Shown: positions 26,862 to 40,037, numbered from the stretch's first letter. The stretch: DNA of 64,000 nucleotides from Acidimicrobiales bacterium (GCA_035536915.1 DATLNE010000044.1:62001-126000), one strand, 5' to 3'. The notes: generated from the sequence alone by a model not told the origin. Numbers and translations are program-made.

Positions 26862-27893
26862 GTGCGGCCCACTACCGAGGACTTCGGAGCGGAGGCCGAG
26901 GTCGCGCTGATGCACGCCCTCGACGCCCTCGGGCTTCCGATGGCTCCTCCTGACGACCTCGCCGACATCGCCGTCGACATCGGTGACGACCGGACAGTGG
27001 GCATCGAGGTCAAGGCCCTCTCGTTGGCCAATCCCAGCCGGGTCCGGGCGCTGGTGGCCCGCACCGGCGGGGGCGCACCGGAGAGTCGAGTCAGGCTGCT
27101 GGTGGCCGACACACTTACCGCCGGCGCCAAGAAGCTGTTGCGCGACGAGGGCTGGGGTTGGTTCGACCGCCGCGGCCATGTGTTCGTGCGAGCGCCCGGC
27201 CTGCACGTCGACGCCGAGGTCCCGGCCGCGCCGCGACGAGACGCCGACGACGAGCGCGAACCCGTCGCCGGCAAAGCCGGGGTGGCGGCTGCGCTGGCGT
27301 TGCTGCTTCGGCCCGACGAGCCATTCGGTGTGCGCGCCACTGCGGCGGCTGCAGGCCTTAACCCTTCGTCCATCAGTCGAGCGCTCGGCCGCCTCCGCGA
27401 CCACCTGCTTGTCGAGCCCGACGGGCGCCCGGTCGTCCCCGATCTCTTTTGGGTCCTGGCCGACCGTTGGCCGCGTGCGGTGGTGTCGCTGAAACGGCGT
27501 CCCCGGCCAGAAGACGCGGCATTCTTGGAGATGGGCGACGACGACCTCGACCAGCCGGGCTGGGCGCTGACGGGGGCCAAGGCGGCGGCGGCCTGGGGGG
27601 CGCCGGTGATCGCAGCCCGGTCGCCGTTGTTGGAGATCCTCGTGCCCAACGAGGCGGTGGCTCGCCGCGCTCGACAACGGCTGGGTGAAGCGGTCACTCC
27701 CCGTGCAGCCGGATCGATGCTGCGGGTAGCGCCGACGACGATGGCAGTCGGCTTCCGGCACCGCCTTGCAGGCGAACGCATGCCGCTTGCTCACCCGGCC
27801 GTGGTCGCACTCGACTTGGCGGGGGACCTGGGCCGAGGCACAGAGATCTTGGAGGCCTGGACCCCACCGACGCCGTTCGTGCGGGTTTGGTGA
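26862..27893 (+). CDS. AbiEi-like antitoxin and regulator (putative type IV toxin-antitoxin)
   Basis: 343 aa. Residues ~5-110 look like a nuclease-fold segment (IAVDIGDDRTVGIEVKALS, with E-x-K), followed at ~145-200 by a winged HTH (GVRATAAAAGLNPSSISRALGRLRDHLLVE) and a C-terminal domain. This matches the layout of AbiEi-like proteins that repress their operon and counter a nucleotidyltransferase toxin. GTG start with AGGAGG about 5 nt upstream. The next gene begins directly after its stop. Family call by layout and partner, so moderate. Confidence 0.7.
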   Translation: MRPTTEDFGAEAEVALMHALDALGLPMAPPDDLADIAVDIGDDRTVGIEVKALSLANPSRVRALVARTGGGAPESRVRLLVADTLTAGAKKLLRDEGWGWFDRRGHVFVRAPGLHVDAEVPAAPRRDADDEREPVAGKAGVAAALALLLRPDEPFGVRATAAAAGLNPSSISRALGRLRDHLLVEPDGRPVVPDLFWVLADRWPRAVVSLKRRPRPEDAAFLEMGDDDLDQPGWALTGAKAAAAWGAPVIAARSPLLEILVPNEAVARRARQRLGEAVTPRAAGSMLRVAPTTMAVGFRHRLAGERMPLAHPAVVALDLAGDLGRGTEILEAWTPPTPFVRVW

Positions 27894-28664
27894 ATGCTGG
27901 TCGTCCACGTCGCGGGCAACACCGACACGCCGAAGCTCGTGCGGACGGCCTTGGCCGTTGTCGGCGCGGACATCGGGCGTGTCGCCATCGTCGGCGGCGT
28001 CGCCGTCACCTGCCGCCTGCGGCATGCCCACCGGGCCACGACCGATGTCGACACGGTGGCCGAGGCGCGCCTGCCCTCGGTCATAGAAGTCCTCGGCGAC
28101 CTCCCTGGCGCTCAGGCCGCGGCAAACCATGCCGACCGAGTGGAACTCGACGGGGTTGCCGTCGACGTCATAGCGACGACGCCGCTCGACGCCATCGACG
28201 TGGACGACCCGCTCGACGAGCTGTTCGTTCGAGCCCATCGGTACGCACTCGAGGAAGCCGAGATGGTGCGGCTCGTGGTCGACGGGCCGGATCGTGTCGA
28301 AGGCGTCCTGCCGCTTGCGACGGCTGCGGGGCTTGTGGCCACCAAGCTCTGCGGCGTGCTCGGCCGCCGACGGCCGCCTCGGAAACAGGCGACCGACGGT
28401 TACGACCTCTACCGACTGCTCGAAGCGCTCGACGAAGACGGCGACGTGGCCGCTTCGGTGGCCGCTGCCGACGGCCCCCTGCGGGAAGCGGTGCGCCGAG
28501 CCTCCGAGGATGCCCTCCTCCAAGGGGCGTCGCGTGTCGTGCGAACGATCCGCCGCTACGGCGCCGATGCGCTCAACGAGGTCTCGGTCGACGGGCTGAG
28601 ATTTGTCGGCGAACGCTTCGTCGACCGGCTCGGGCCGCGGACTAGCGGCAACTGGTCAGGGTGA
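27894..28664 (+). CDS. AbiEii-like nucleotidyltransferase (putative toxin)
   Basis: 256 aa. The nucleotidyltransferase core is IVGGVAVTCRLRHAHRATTDVDTV (residues ~32-56): a Gly-Gly helix start and Asp-x-Asp metal ligands. VAVDVIATTPLD gives the third acidic strand, and LVATKLCGVLGRRRPPRKQATDGYDLYRLL matches the Lys/Asp segment of AbiEii-type enzymes. Its ATG follows the partner's stop with no gap. Related toxins pyrimidylate tRNA ends or bind GTP; which applies here is unknown. Confidence 0.72.
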   Translation: MLVVHVAGNTDTPKLVRTALAVVGADIGRVAIVGGVAVTCRLRHAHRATTDVDTVAEARLPSVIEVLGDLPGAQAAANHADRVELDGVAVDVIATTPLDAIDVDDPLDELFVRAHRYALEEAEMVRLVVDGPDRVEGVLPLATAAGLVATKLCGVLGRRRPPRKQATDGYDLYRLLEALDEDGDVAASVAAADGPLREAVRRASEDALLQGASRVVRTIRRYGADALNEVSVDGLRFVGERFVDRLGPRTSGNWSG

Positions 28665-29814
28665 GGTTGTCGGCTGTGGCGCGGTGCTTGCCGGCCCAGG
28701 TGCGCAGGGCCGAACGCAACTCGTCGGCGTCCTTGGCGGTGTCCATCTCGAAGGTGGCCCGCACGCACACGCGGCCGTCGGCTTCCCAGGCCACGTAGCG
28801 GTCGCCGCCCCAGCCGTTGACCGCCTTGCGCAGGTCGCCTGCCCGCAGGTCGTCGCCGAAGATCAGCACCAGGCCGAACTCCCCGATCACCCCCCGGTCG
28901 AAGACCGGCCCCTCGGCGGGCGGCTCGGGCACGGCCCTGGGCTGCTCGCCCCGCAGGAACTTCTCGGGGTGGATGATGTGCTCGGAGGTGAGCGGCGGTG
29001 ACCGGAACGCCTCGTCGATGCGCCCTTGCCCGCCCTCGTCGACCACCCGTTCGGCGAAGGGCGGGCCGTACACGTACGGGAACACCACCGACTGGATGAG
29101 CACCTGCGGGATGTCGGGGGCGAGGGCGGCGGAGCTCGTCTGGCGCTGCGCCTGGCGCCGCTCGGCGGCCGACAATGTGTCGGCGTACTCGTGCTCGATG
29201 CGGCGGGCATCGCCCTCCACCAGCCCGGTGAAGGCGATCTCGGCCTCGTCGTCGCGTTCTTCCAACTCGGGCCGGTCGAGCTCGAAGTGCTGGTCCTGCA
29301 GGGCATGGGTCAGCTCGTGGGCCAGCGTCTGGCGCACCCCCGGCGTCAGGCTCGCGCCCCGCACCACCATCTCGTCGGTCTCGAAGTCGTAGAAGCCGAG
29401 CACGGCATCCCCGAGCAGCGAGTTGTAGGCCGCTTCGAGGTCGTCGTCCTCCTCCAACAGGTCGAGCGCCCGCAGCACCTTGGTCGTCTTGGCCAACTGC
29501 TCGCGGTCGATGTCGCTGTCGTCCTTGAGCCGGGCCCGGAAGGCGGCGTCGTCGAGCAGGGCGACCTTGACCTTGGCCTTGAACGGCAGCCCTCGGGCCT
29601 TGGCCACGAACGCTTCGATCTCGGCGATCCCCCGCTCCAACTCCGTGGTCGGCGTCGCCGTCGTGGTCGTCGTCTCGCCCGGCGCGGTCGACGACGTGGA
29701 GGTGGACGACGCAGCAGTGCGCACGCCCTCGTCGTCGCGCACCACGGCCACCGCCAAGCCTGCCACCAGCAGGGCGGCCACGATCGCCGCGAGCACGCGG
29801 GTCGGCAACGTCAT
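28642..29814 (-). CDS. Membrane-anchored putative metallopeptidase
   Basis: 390 aa. One N-terminal hydrophobic segment (residues ~5-25) followed by a Ser/Thr-rich linker (~33-58), then an extracytoplasmic domain. LAHELTHALQDQHFEL holds the zinc motif HELTH, and E in GLVEGDARRIEHEY could be the third ligand. It ends 23 nt inside the 3' end of the convergent nucleotidyltransferase gene. Resembles uncharacterised actinobacterial 'putative metallopeptidase' proteins. Target unknown. Confidence 0.75.
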   Translation of the reverse strand: MTLPTRVLAAIVAALLVAGLAVAVVRDDEGVRTAASSTSTSSTAPGETTTTTATPTTELERGIAEIEAFVAKARGLPFKAKVKVALLDDAAFRARLKDDSDIDREQLAKTTKVLRALDLLEEDDDLEAAYNSLLGDAVLGFYDFETDEMVVRGASLTPGVRQTLAHELTHALQDQHFELDRPELEERDDEAEIAFTGLVEGDARRIEHEYADTLSAAERRQAQRQTSSAALAPDIPQVLIQSVVFPYVYGPPFAERVVDEGGQGRIDEAFRSPPLTSEHIIHPEKFLRGEQPRAVPEPPAEGPVFDRGVIGEFGLVLIFGDDLRAGDLRKAVNGWGGDRYVAWEADGRVCVRATFEMDTAKDADELRSALRTWAGKHRATADNLTLTSCR

Positions 29815-29843
29815 GCCTCCACCATTGCCGATACCGTCTGCCC

Positions 29844-31208
29844 ATGGACGACGCCCTCGATGCCTATGAAACGGCAGCGTTGGTGCAACGGGGGGACGCG
29901 AGCCCGATCGAGGTGGTCGACGCGGCCATCGCCCGCATCGAGAAGCTGAACCCCGAGCTCAACGCTGTGGTCTTCGAACGGTTCGACAAGGCCCGGGCCG
30001 AGGCCGCCTCGCTGCCCGACGGGCCGTTGCGGGGCGTGCCCTGGGTGGTCAAGGACCTCGACGTGCAGTTCGCAGGCGAGCCCTACACCGGCTCCATCCG
30101 GGGCGTCGACGCCGCCGGCTACGTGGAGACGCACGACAGCGTGCTGGTGGCGCGCATGCGCGCTGCGGGCGCCGTCTGCGTGGGCAAGACCAACACCCCT
30201 GAACTGGGCCTCATCCCCACCACCGAGCCCGAACTACGCGGCCCCAGCCGCAACCCGCACGACCCCACACGCTCGACCGGCGGCTCCAGCGGCGGGTCGG
30301 GCGCGGCCGTGGCCTCGGGCATGGTGCCCGTCGGCCACGCCAACGACGGCGGCGGGTCCATCCGCATCCCGGCCTCGGAGTGCGGGCTGGTGGGGCTCAA
30401 GCCCAGCCGAGGGCGCATCCCGCAATGGCCGGAGGTGCCCGAGTTCTGGGGCGGCCTCGTCATGCAGGGCTTCGTGACCCGCACCGTGCGCGACACCGTG
30501 CTCCTCTACGACGTGGTGACAGGGCCGGCCACCGGCGACCTGCACACCCCGCCCGACCTGCCCGTCGAGGACCGGCCCTTGCGGGTCGGCCTCTACACCT
30601 CGCTCGCCGAAGTGCCCACTGCCCCCGAGTGCGTAGCCGCTGCGGAGCTCACGGCACGCCGCCTGGAAGGCCTGGGCCACACCGTCGAGGTGGCGCACCC
30701 GGCCGCGCTGGCCGACCCGGCGCTGACCACGTGGTTCCTCCCTTGTTACGCGGTGTGGACGGCCCATGACCTCGACCTGTGGGGCACCCGCATCGGCCGG
30801 GTGCTCGGCCCCGACGACGTGGAGCTGCTCACCTGGACGCTGGCCGAGATGGGGCGCACGGTGAGCGGCGCCCAGTACGTCGACGCCCTCTCCCACCTGC
30901 ACGACTACTCACGGCGGGTGCAGTCGTGGTGGGACGACGGGTGGGACCTGCTCGTCACCCCCACCATCCCCGAAGTGCCGCCGCCGCTGGGCACGTTCGC
31001 CAGCGCCCCCGACAACCCGTTGGGCGGCGTGTTCCGCTCCTCGCAGGTGGTCCCGTACTGCGTGCCGTTCAACATCACCGGCCAGCCCGCCATCTCGTTG
31101 CCGATGCACGCCACCGACGACGGCCTGCCCATCGGCGTGCAACTGGTGGCCCGCTACGGCGCCGACCGCCTGCTGCTGAAGCTGGCCGCCGACCTCGAAG
31201 TTGCGTAG
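29844..31208 (+). CDS. Amidase signature family enzyme
   Basis: 454 aa. Ser-cisSer-Lys triad: Lys70 in PWVVKDLD, cis-Ser in [12 protein letters not shown] and the nucleophile Ser in [11 protein letters not shown]. It hydrolyses an amide, possibly of an aryl or fatty substrate; specificity cannot be read. The stop TAG at 31206-31208 is inside palindromic repeat copy C, which also encodes the last two residues. The stop has probably been set by insertion of the repeat. Confidence 0.9.
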   Translation: MDDALDAYETAALVQRGDASPIEVVDAAIARIEKLNPELNAVVFERFDKARAEAASLPDGPLRGVPWVVKDLDVQFAGEPYTGSIRGVDAAGYVETHDSVLVARMRAAGAVCVGKTNTPELGLIPTTEPELRGPSRNPHDPTRSTGGSSGGSGAAVASGMVPVGHANDGGGSIRIPASECGLVGLKPSRGRIPQWPEVPEFWGGLVMQGFVTRTVRDTVLLYDVVTGPATGDLHTPPDLPVEDRPLRVGLYTSLAEVPTAPECVAAAELTARRLEGLGHTVEVAHPAALADPALTTWFLPCYAVWTAHDLDLWGTRIGRVLGPDDVELLTWTLAEMGRTVSGAQYVDALSHLHDYSRRVQSWWDDGWDLLVTPTIPEVPPPLGTFASAPDNPLGGVFRSSQVVPYCVPFNITGQPAISLPMHATDDGLPIGVQLVARYGADRLLLKLAADLEVA

Positions 31209-31247
31209 AAATCGCGCCGGAAAACGCGCCGTCCTACGCAACTTCGG
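31196..31247. repeat. Palindromic repeat family 1, copy C
   Basis: Outer arms CGAAGTTGCGTAG and CTACGCAACTTCG are perfect over 13 bp, with inner CGCGCCGGAAAACGCGCCG. It lies between the convergent amidase and clpB genes and overlaps the amidase 3' end. Confidence 0.8.
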
Positions 31248-31263
31248 CCGAGGGCGGGCTGAC

Positions 31264-33735
<2,472 letters not shown>

Positions 33736-33758
33736 GGTGCTACCTCGTGCTCAGAAAA

Positions 33759-33779
33759 CTTGATAGTCAGTGTAGCAAG
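33759..33779 (-). promoter_or_regulatory. HAIR-like HspR operator upstream of clpB
   Basis: On the coding strand: CTTGCTA-N7-TATCAAG, 24 nt upstream of the clpB ATG. The HAIR consensus is CTTGAGT-N7-ACTCAAG. The outer half-sites match. The repressor gene hspR is at 34917. Confidence 0.75.
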
Positions 33780-33802
33780 TTCTGTCGAGGTTCGGACGCG
33801 CA

Positions 33803-33830
33803 CGAGGGACCAGCCGGAGCCGGTCCCTCG
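33803..33830 (-). terminator. Terminator hairpin for the LPXTG protein gene
   Basis: CGAGGGACC pairs with GGTCCCTCG around a 10-nt loop, about 20 nt after the stop of the LPXTG gene. Confidence 0.6.
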
Positions 33831-33849
33831 TTGCCTTGGATAATGTTCG

Positions 33850-34638
33850 TTACGCCTTCACTTCACGCTTCTGCGAACGGCCGAACCGGGCGAGCAGCGT
33901 CCCGAGGGCACAGAGGGCCAAAGCCATCGGCACCAGGTCGGGCGAGCTGTTCCCGGTGATCGGCAGGGTCCCGGCGGAGCGGGCCAACTCGCTGCCTACG
34001 TTCGTCGACATGAGGCTCGGACGCAGAAACTGCACGCCGAGCACCCGTGCGGGGCCCGAGGGGTCGGGGATGAACGAGGCGGCAACGGGCGAGTCCGTCG
34101 CCACGGTCGGCTTCACAGTGCTCGCTCCGGAGACGCATGCGCCGTCCACCATCGTCGAGCCCGCAGGACATGCCGGCGGGACTGTCGTAATGGACCTGGT
34201 GCCGCCGACGTCGCCACCCGTGCTGGTCGGGGAGCTGGTCGTCCTGCACCCGGTGTGTGCCGGATTGGTCCGGCCCACGCCACGGTTGCGGTCGCACTCG
34301 TAACCGGCGTTGCGGTCGCTGCCGTTCGGCTTCTGCCCCGGAGGGTTCTTGTCGTCGGCGTTGCCCACGCAGCCGGCGCACGGCTTGCCCTTCGCAGCGC
34401 CCGTGCCGTTCCCGTTGCCCGACGGCGAGCCGTCGCAGGTTTCGTCATAAGCGCCACGGCGGTTTGCGCCGTGCCCGGAGTCGCTGTGATGCGTCCCGTC
34501 GCAAGCCGCATTGGGGTTCCCGCCCGTGCCAGAGCCGGACGGGGCAGCCGATGCAGCCGTTGCCGAGAGAGTCAGGCCAAAGGCAGCTCCCAGAAGAACA
34601 AAGAGGAAACGGTTGAACAGTTTGGTGAAGCTCGGCAC
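33850..34638 (-). CDS. Secreted LPXTG-type cell-wall-anchored protein
   Basis: 262 aa. Signal peptide at residues ~1-32 (ending ATAASAA), then a Gly/Ser/Asn-rich low-complexity region with three or four Cys pairs, and the C-terminal sorting signal LPITG followed by a hydrophobic helix and RSQKREVKA. A sortase should attach it to the wall, though none is encoded in this window. GTG start with GGGAG 8 nt upstream. A structured leader of about 130 nt precedes it and resembles that of the TasA-like gene at 49095. G+C is lower than that of its neighbours. Function unknown. Confidence 0.8.
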   Translation of the reverse strand: MPSFTKLFNRFLFVLLGAAFGLTLSATAASAAPSGSGTGGNPNAACDGTHHSDSGHGANRRGAYDETCDGSPSGNGNGTGAAKGKPCAGCVGNADDKNPPGQKPNGSDRNAGYECDRNRGVGRTNPAHTGCRTTSSPTSTGGDVGGTRSITTVPPACPAGSTMVDGACVSGASTVKPTVATDSPVAASFIPDPSGPARVLGVQFLRPSLMSTNVGSELARSAGTLPITGNSSPDLVPMALALCALGTLLARFGRSQKREVKA

Positions 34639-34694
34639 TTCTTGGCTCCCGTCCGGTCAACGGAACGCTCACTGTGAGCGCCCCGATCTTGGGC

Positions 34695-34764
34695 GGGTCG
34701 GTCTCGCCACTCACTCCCCGAACGGCCTAGGCGACCGATGTGTCTCCGTGCGCTGGTGTGCGTC
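34695..34764 (-). ncRNA. Conserved structured 5' leader motif (copy 2)
   Basis: On the minus strand, in order: GACGCA, 22 nt, GGTCGCC, 13 nt, then GGGAGTGAGTGGCGAGACC. GGTCGCC pairs with GGCG-AG-ACC, leaving a two-base bulge. The same order, spacing and bulge recur at 48983-49043. It lies 57 nt upstream of the LPXTG gene. It could be a riboswitch; the ligand is unknown. Confidence 0.55.
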
Positions 34765-34916
34765 GGTGGGGGTCGTTCGGATCATCGCTTCCCTGCCACC
34801 GCTCGTTTCCTCGTTCGCGACCGAGTGCACGGGTGGTGACGTACTGGTCATCGGCAACCACTCACCGTGGTCTTGAGGACGCAAAGGGGACGTTCCGCCC
34901 CGATGTGGTGGGAGCG

Positions 34917-35294
34917 TCAGCGGCGGCCGCGGTAGAGCACGGGCGACTGGCTCAGCGGGACCAGGTCGCGGCGGTACTGGCGGTGGGTGCGCTCGACGGC
35001 TTCGCGGGCCTCGACCTGGGCCTGGGCCAACGCGTGGCGCAGGCGTTCGTTCTCGTCCTCCAGGGCCATGACCCGCCGCACCCCTTCGAGGTTGAGCCCT
35101 TCGGCGGTCAGTTCCGAGATGCGCCGCAGGCGGGCGATGTCGCGGTCGCTGTACCGCCGGCTGCCGCCGCCGGTGCGGGCCGGGTCGACGAGCCCCTTGC
35201 GCTCGTAGATGCGCAACGTCTGGGGGTGCACGCCTGCCAGTTCGGCAGCCACCGAGATCACGTAGAGCGCACGCTGGTCGTTCGTCAGCTTCAC
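34917..35294 (-). CDS. hspR: Heat-shock repressor HspR (MerR family)
   Basis: 125 aa. LYVISVAAELAGVHPQTLRIYERKGLVDPARTGGGSRRY (residues ~10-48) is the MerR HTH and wing, followed by a dimerisation coiled coil (LEDENERLRHALAQAQVEA). HspR binds HAIR sites with DnaK as co-repressor and turns off dnaK and clpB when cells are not stressed. The last gene of dnaK-grpE-dnaJ-hspR; GTG start 1 nt after the dnaJ stop. Confidence 0.95.
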   Translation of the reverse strand: MKLTNDQRALYVISVAAELAGVHPQTLRIYERKGLVDPARTGGGSRRYSDRDIARLRRISELTAEGLNLEGVRRVMALEDENERLRHALAQAQVEAREAVERTHRQYRRDLVPLSQSPVLYRGRR

Positions 35295-35295
35295 G

Positions 35296-36408
35296 TCACA
35301 CTCCTAGGTGGCGGCGGGGGGACTCGGGGGTGGCGGCGGCCAAGGCCTCGACCGCCTCCCGCTGGGCATCGGAGAGCTCCTCGGGCACGGCCACCTCGAC
35401 GGTGACGAGGAGGTCGCCTGTGCCCGTCGACGCGGGTACGCCCCGGCCCCGCACCCGGAAGGTGCGGCCCGATCGGGTGCCCGGGGGGATGCGCAGGGTG
35501 ACCGGCGCATCCAGGGTCGGCACGGTGACGGAGGCGCCGAGGGCGGCCTCGTGGAAGGAGACGGGCACCGTCAACGTGAGGTCGTTGCCTCGTCGTCCGA
35601 ACAGCTCGTGGGCAGCCACTCGCACCACCACGTAGAGATCGCCAGGGGGACCGCCATTGTGGCCCGCGCCGCCGCGGCCCTTCACCCGGATGCGCGAGCC
35701 GTCGTCGACGCCGGGCGGGATGCGCACCTTGACCTGCCGGGGCCGCCGCTCGATGCCCGCGCCGTGGCAGGTGGGGCACGGGGTCTCCACCCGCATGCCG
35801 GTGCCGCGGCAGGTCGGGCACGGCTGGCTGAACGAGAACAGGCCCTGGTTGTCGTCGACCACCCCTCGGCCGCCGCACGACGAACAGATGACCGGGCTCG
35901 TTCCTGGCGCCGCGCCGGTGCCGTGGCAGCGAGAGCAGGCAGCGTCGCTGGTGACGTTGACGGTCGTCGTCACGCCCTCGACGGCTTCCTGGAACGACAG
36001 GTGGAGCTGGGCTTCGAGGTCGTCGCCCCGCTTGGGACCGGGAGGACGCGAGGCCCGGCCCCGGTTGAAGAGCCCGCCCAGCAGGTCGCTGAGGTCGTCG
36101 ACCCGGAACCCGCCACCGCCGAAGCCGCCGCCCGGTGCAGGCCCGCCTGCGCCGCCGAAGCCGCCGCCGCCCGCCATGGGGCCGAGGCGGCGGACCTCGT
36201 CGTACTCCTTGCGCCGGCCGGGGTCGCCCAACACGTCGTAGGCGGCCGAGATCTCCTTGAACCGCTCCTCGGCGCCGGGGTTGGCGTCGGGGTGGTACTG
36301 CTTGGCCAGCTTGCGATAGGCGCGAGTGATGTCCTTCTCGGAAGCCGACTGCGGCACGCCGAGCACCTTGTAGTAGTCCTTCTCGAACCACTCCCGCTGA
36401 GGCGCCAT
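35296..36408 (-). CDS. dnaJ: Chaperone DnaJ
   Basis: 370 aa type I Hsp40. J domain (~6-75) with the HPD motif in QYHPDANPG, then a Gly/Phe-rich linker, four CxxCxGxG zinc repeats (CSRCHGTG, CSSCGGRG, CPTCRGTG, CPTCHGAG) and the C-terminal substrate domain. It stimulates DnaK ATPase. A 134-nt gap with a palindrome at 36489 separates it from grpE. Confidence 0.97.
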   Translation of the reverse strand: MAPQREWFEKDYYKVLGVPQSASEKDITRAYRKLAKQYHPDANPGAEERFKEISAAYDVLGDPGRRKEYDEVRRLGPMAGGGGFGGAGGPAPGGGFGGGGFRVDDLSDLLGGLFNRGRASRPPGPKRGDDLEAQLHLSFQEAVEGVTTTVNVTSDAACSRCHGTGAAPGTSPVICSSCGGRGVVDDNQGLFSFSQPCPTCRGTGMRVETPCPTCHGAGIERRPRQVKVRIPPGVDDGSRIRVKGRGGAGHNGGPPGDLYVVVRVAAHELFGRRGNDLTLTVPVSFHEAALGASVTVPTLDAPVTLRIPPGTRSGRTFRVRGRGVPASTGTGDLLVTVEVAVPEELSDAQREAVEALAAATPESPRRHLGV

Positions 36409-36488
36409 CTACAACTCCAAGAGCATCCGGCGCAGCCGGATTCCTTCTTCCCGCACCGACGAGGGGTGGCAGCCGGGGAGGGGCCCGG

Positions 36489-36506
36489 CCGTGCGTACGC
36501 ACGGCT
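36489..36506. promoter_or_regulatory. Perfect palindrome between grpE and dnaJ
   Basis: GCCGTGCGTACGCACGGC, an 18-bp perfect palindrome within the 134-nt gap inside the dnaK operon. It may be a processing or attenuating hairpin that sets the dnaJ/hspR level. No other content is seen in the gap. Confidence 0.5.
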
Positions 36507-36542
36507 GGGAGGGGGCCGCCGGCTGACAGGACCCCGAGAAGC

Positions 36543-37051
36543 TCATCCGGTCACCTTTACCATCGCCGCACGGAGCACGCGGCCGCGCCAGCGGTAGCCG
36601 GCTCGGAGGACCTCGCTGACCGTCGGCTCACCCTCGCCCGCTTCGTGCATGACGGCGTCGTGCTCGGTGGGGTCGAAGGCCTGCCCGGCCGGGTCGATGC
36701 GCTCCAGCCCCTCCTTGGCCAGCACGTCGCGCAGGGCGCCGACCACCTGGCCCAGCGACTCGTTCTCGTCGTGGGCCAGGGCCAGGTCGGCGGTGTCGAG
36801 CACCGGCAACAGCTTCGTGACCAAGTCCTCGCCCGCCCGCGCGAGGTGCTCGGTCTGCTGCTTGAGGATCCGCTTCTTGTAGTTCTCGAAGTCGGCCTGG
36901 ATGCGCTGGGCCAGGGCCTTGTACTCGTCGCGCTCCTGCTCCGCTGATGGTGCGGCAGCGGGCTCCGGGTCGTCAGCCGGGGGGGAGGGGTCCCCGGCCG
37001 GGTCGGGCCCCGGGCTGTTGTCGTCGATGGGGTTCGATGCCACGGGTTCCC

Positions 37052-37055
<4 letters not shown>
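36543..37055 (-). CDS. grpE: Nucleotide exchange factor GrpE
   Basis: 170 aa. It releases ADP from DnaK. Acidic, Pro-rich disordered N terminus (~1-38), coiled coil, then [13 protein letters not shown] and the C-terminal beta domain ([16 protein letters not shown]). TTG 37055 overlaps the dnaK stop (TTGA); GTG 37043 with GAGGGA upstream is an alternative start. Confidence 0.95.
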
Positions 37056-38887
<1,832 letters not shown>

Positions 38888-38939
38888 GGTTCCTGCCTCC
38901 GTACACTGCGAGCTAGATGACGGAGGACAGTATAGCTAA

Positions 38940-38960
38940 GTTGAGTGCGTTGTTATCAAG
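38940..38960 (-). promoter_or_regulatory. HAIR-like HspR operator upstream of dnaK
   Basis: On the coding strand: CTTGATA-N7-ACTCAAC, against the HAIR consensus CTTGAGT-N7-ACTCAAG (11 of 14 positions). About 53 nt before the dnaK ATG. Confidence 0.8.
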
Positions 38961-39014
38961 GTCGTCAGTTGGGGCACCGGGACTACACGAACGCTTGATC
39001 GTCTGGCCGGCGCG

Positions 39015-39053
39015 CAGTGTCCGGCCGCCGGAACCCGTGGCGGCCGGACACTG
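39015..39053 (-). terminator. Terminator of the secreted protein gene
   Basis: Perfect 15-bp stem, CAGTGTCCGGCCGCC with its complement, and a 9-nt loop, 16 nt after the stop of the gene at 39069. Confidence 0.75.
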
Positions 39054-39068
39054 GTGCTGGTCAGCGGG

Positions 39069-39746
39069 TCAGTTGGTGATGACCACGTCTGTGGTGTCGC
39101 TGTGTGTGCCGGCGGGCGTGGCGTCGTCGGTGTAGGTCGAGCTCCATGTGTAGGTGCCCGCCGTCGCCGGGTTGCGCACGACGTCGCTGCCGTCGGCCGT
39201 CTCGCCGAGCAGGTTGAGGGTCATGGCGCCGGTCGTGGTTGAGTTGCAGACGCTGCTGTTGGGCATCTGCGGGACCTCGATCTTGTAGTTCGAGGCGCCC
39301 TCACGGACGATGAAGGCCTCGGTGGTGAAGAGGCCGCCCGCCGCCTCGATCGTCACCATGCCGACGGTGTTGGCCGGCTTTGTGGCGGGCATTGTCGTCT
39401 CCCACTTCGCAGTCAACCCCAGGTTGCTGCTGGCGCAGAACGGCACCCACCTTGCTGTCGCCGTGCCCGAGCCCACGACCTCTTCGTCGCTGGGGTTGTC
39501 GGCGAACGGCGATGTGCCGGTCGACTGGGCCACGTCGTAGCCCGAGGGGATGTCGGTTGTCGATGTCAGCGGTGTGGCGCTGCCGTAGTACGTGTAGCCG
39601 CTCACGTCGGGGTACTGGCTCTTCACGTAGGTGTCCTGCGTGACGTTGTAGTTCATGGCGTGGCCGGCATCGGCTGCCTGGGCCAGCATGAGGAAAGCGC
39701 CGACGAAGGCGAAAAGCGCCTTGCGGCGGAGGATGCGTCGAAACAC
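39069..39746 (-). CDS. Secreted protein of unknown function
   Basis: 225 aa. Signal peptide at residues ~1-27 (RRILRRKALFAFVGAFLML, cleavage after ADAGHA). The mature part is rich in Thr, Ser and Tyr, with predicted beta strands and two Cys. Start GTG 39746 has GAAAGG 9 nt upstream. Strong promoter and long leader upstream, and a perfect terminator downstream, so it is a well expressed single gene. No family recognised; surface or adhesion role is a guess. Confidence 0.7.
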   Translation of the reverse strand: MFRRILRRKALFAFVGAFLMLAQAADAGHAMNYNVTQDTYVKSQYPDVSGYTYYGSATPLTSTTDIPSGYDVAQSTGTSPFADNPSDEEVVGSGTATARWVPFCASSNLGLTAKWETTMPATKPANTVGMVTIEAAGGLFTTEAFIVREGASNYKIEVPQMPNSSVCNSTTTGAMTLNLLGETADGSDVVRNPATAGTYTWSSTYTDDATPAGTHSDTTDVVITN

Positions 39747-39894
39747 GGTGTGGTTTCCTTTCGAGGAATCGGGTTGGTCCGGCACGCGGCAGGGCTCTGA
39801 TGTGGAGTGCGTGACGGAACGGCCCGTTCCGGGAAACCTCTGTCCCCCCCGTTTCCGGACTGCCGTCGGCTGCGGATCAACAGCGGATAGTTCG

Positions 39895-39908
39895 CCATTG
39901 ATCAATGG
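39895..39908. promoter_or_regulatory. Palindrome in the leader of the secreted protein gene
   Basis: CCATTGATCAATGG, a perfect 14-bp palindrome just downstream of the predicted transcription start. Possible operator or leader hairpin. Confidence 0.45.
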
Positions 39909-39929
39909 TGCATAGATGCGTGTTCCGTT

Positions 39930-39958
39930 GTTGTATGTCTCACCCGTCTGCGTGTCAA
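39930..39958 (-). promoter_or_regulatory. Sigma-70-type promoter of the secreted protein gene
   Basis: Minus strand: -35 TTGACA (39953-39958, consensus), 17-bp spacer, -10 TACAAC (39930-39935). This gives a leader of about 180 nt. The 291-nt gap 39747-40037 holds this promoter and leader, and the start region of the MerR gene; nothing else is seen. Confidence 0.75.
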
Positions 39959-40037
39959 GGGGTGTCTTTCCGCCGACGGGCCGGTACTGTCGGTTGCCAT
40001 CACCACGGATGCCGATCCAGGGGGCGGGGTTGGCGAG

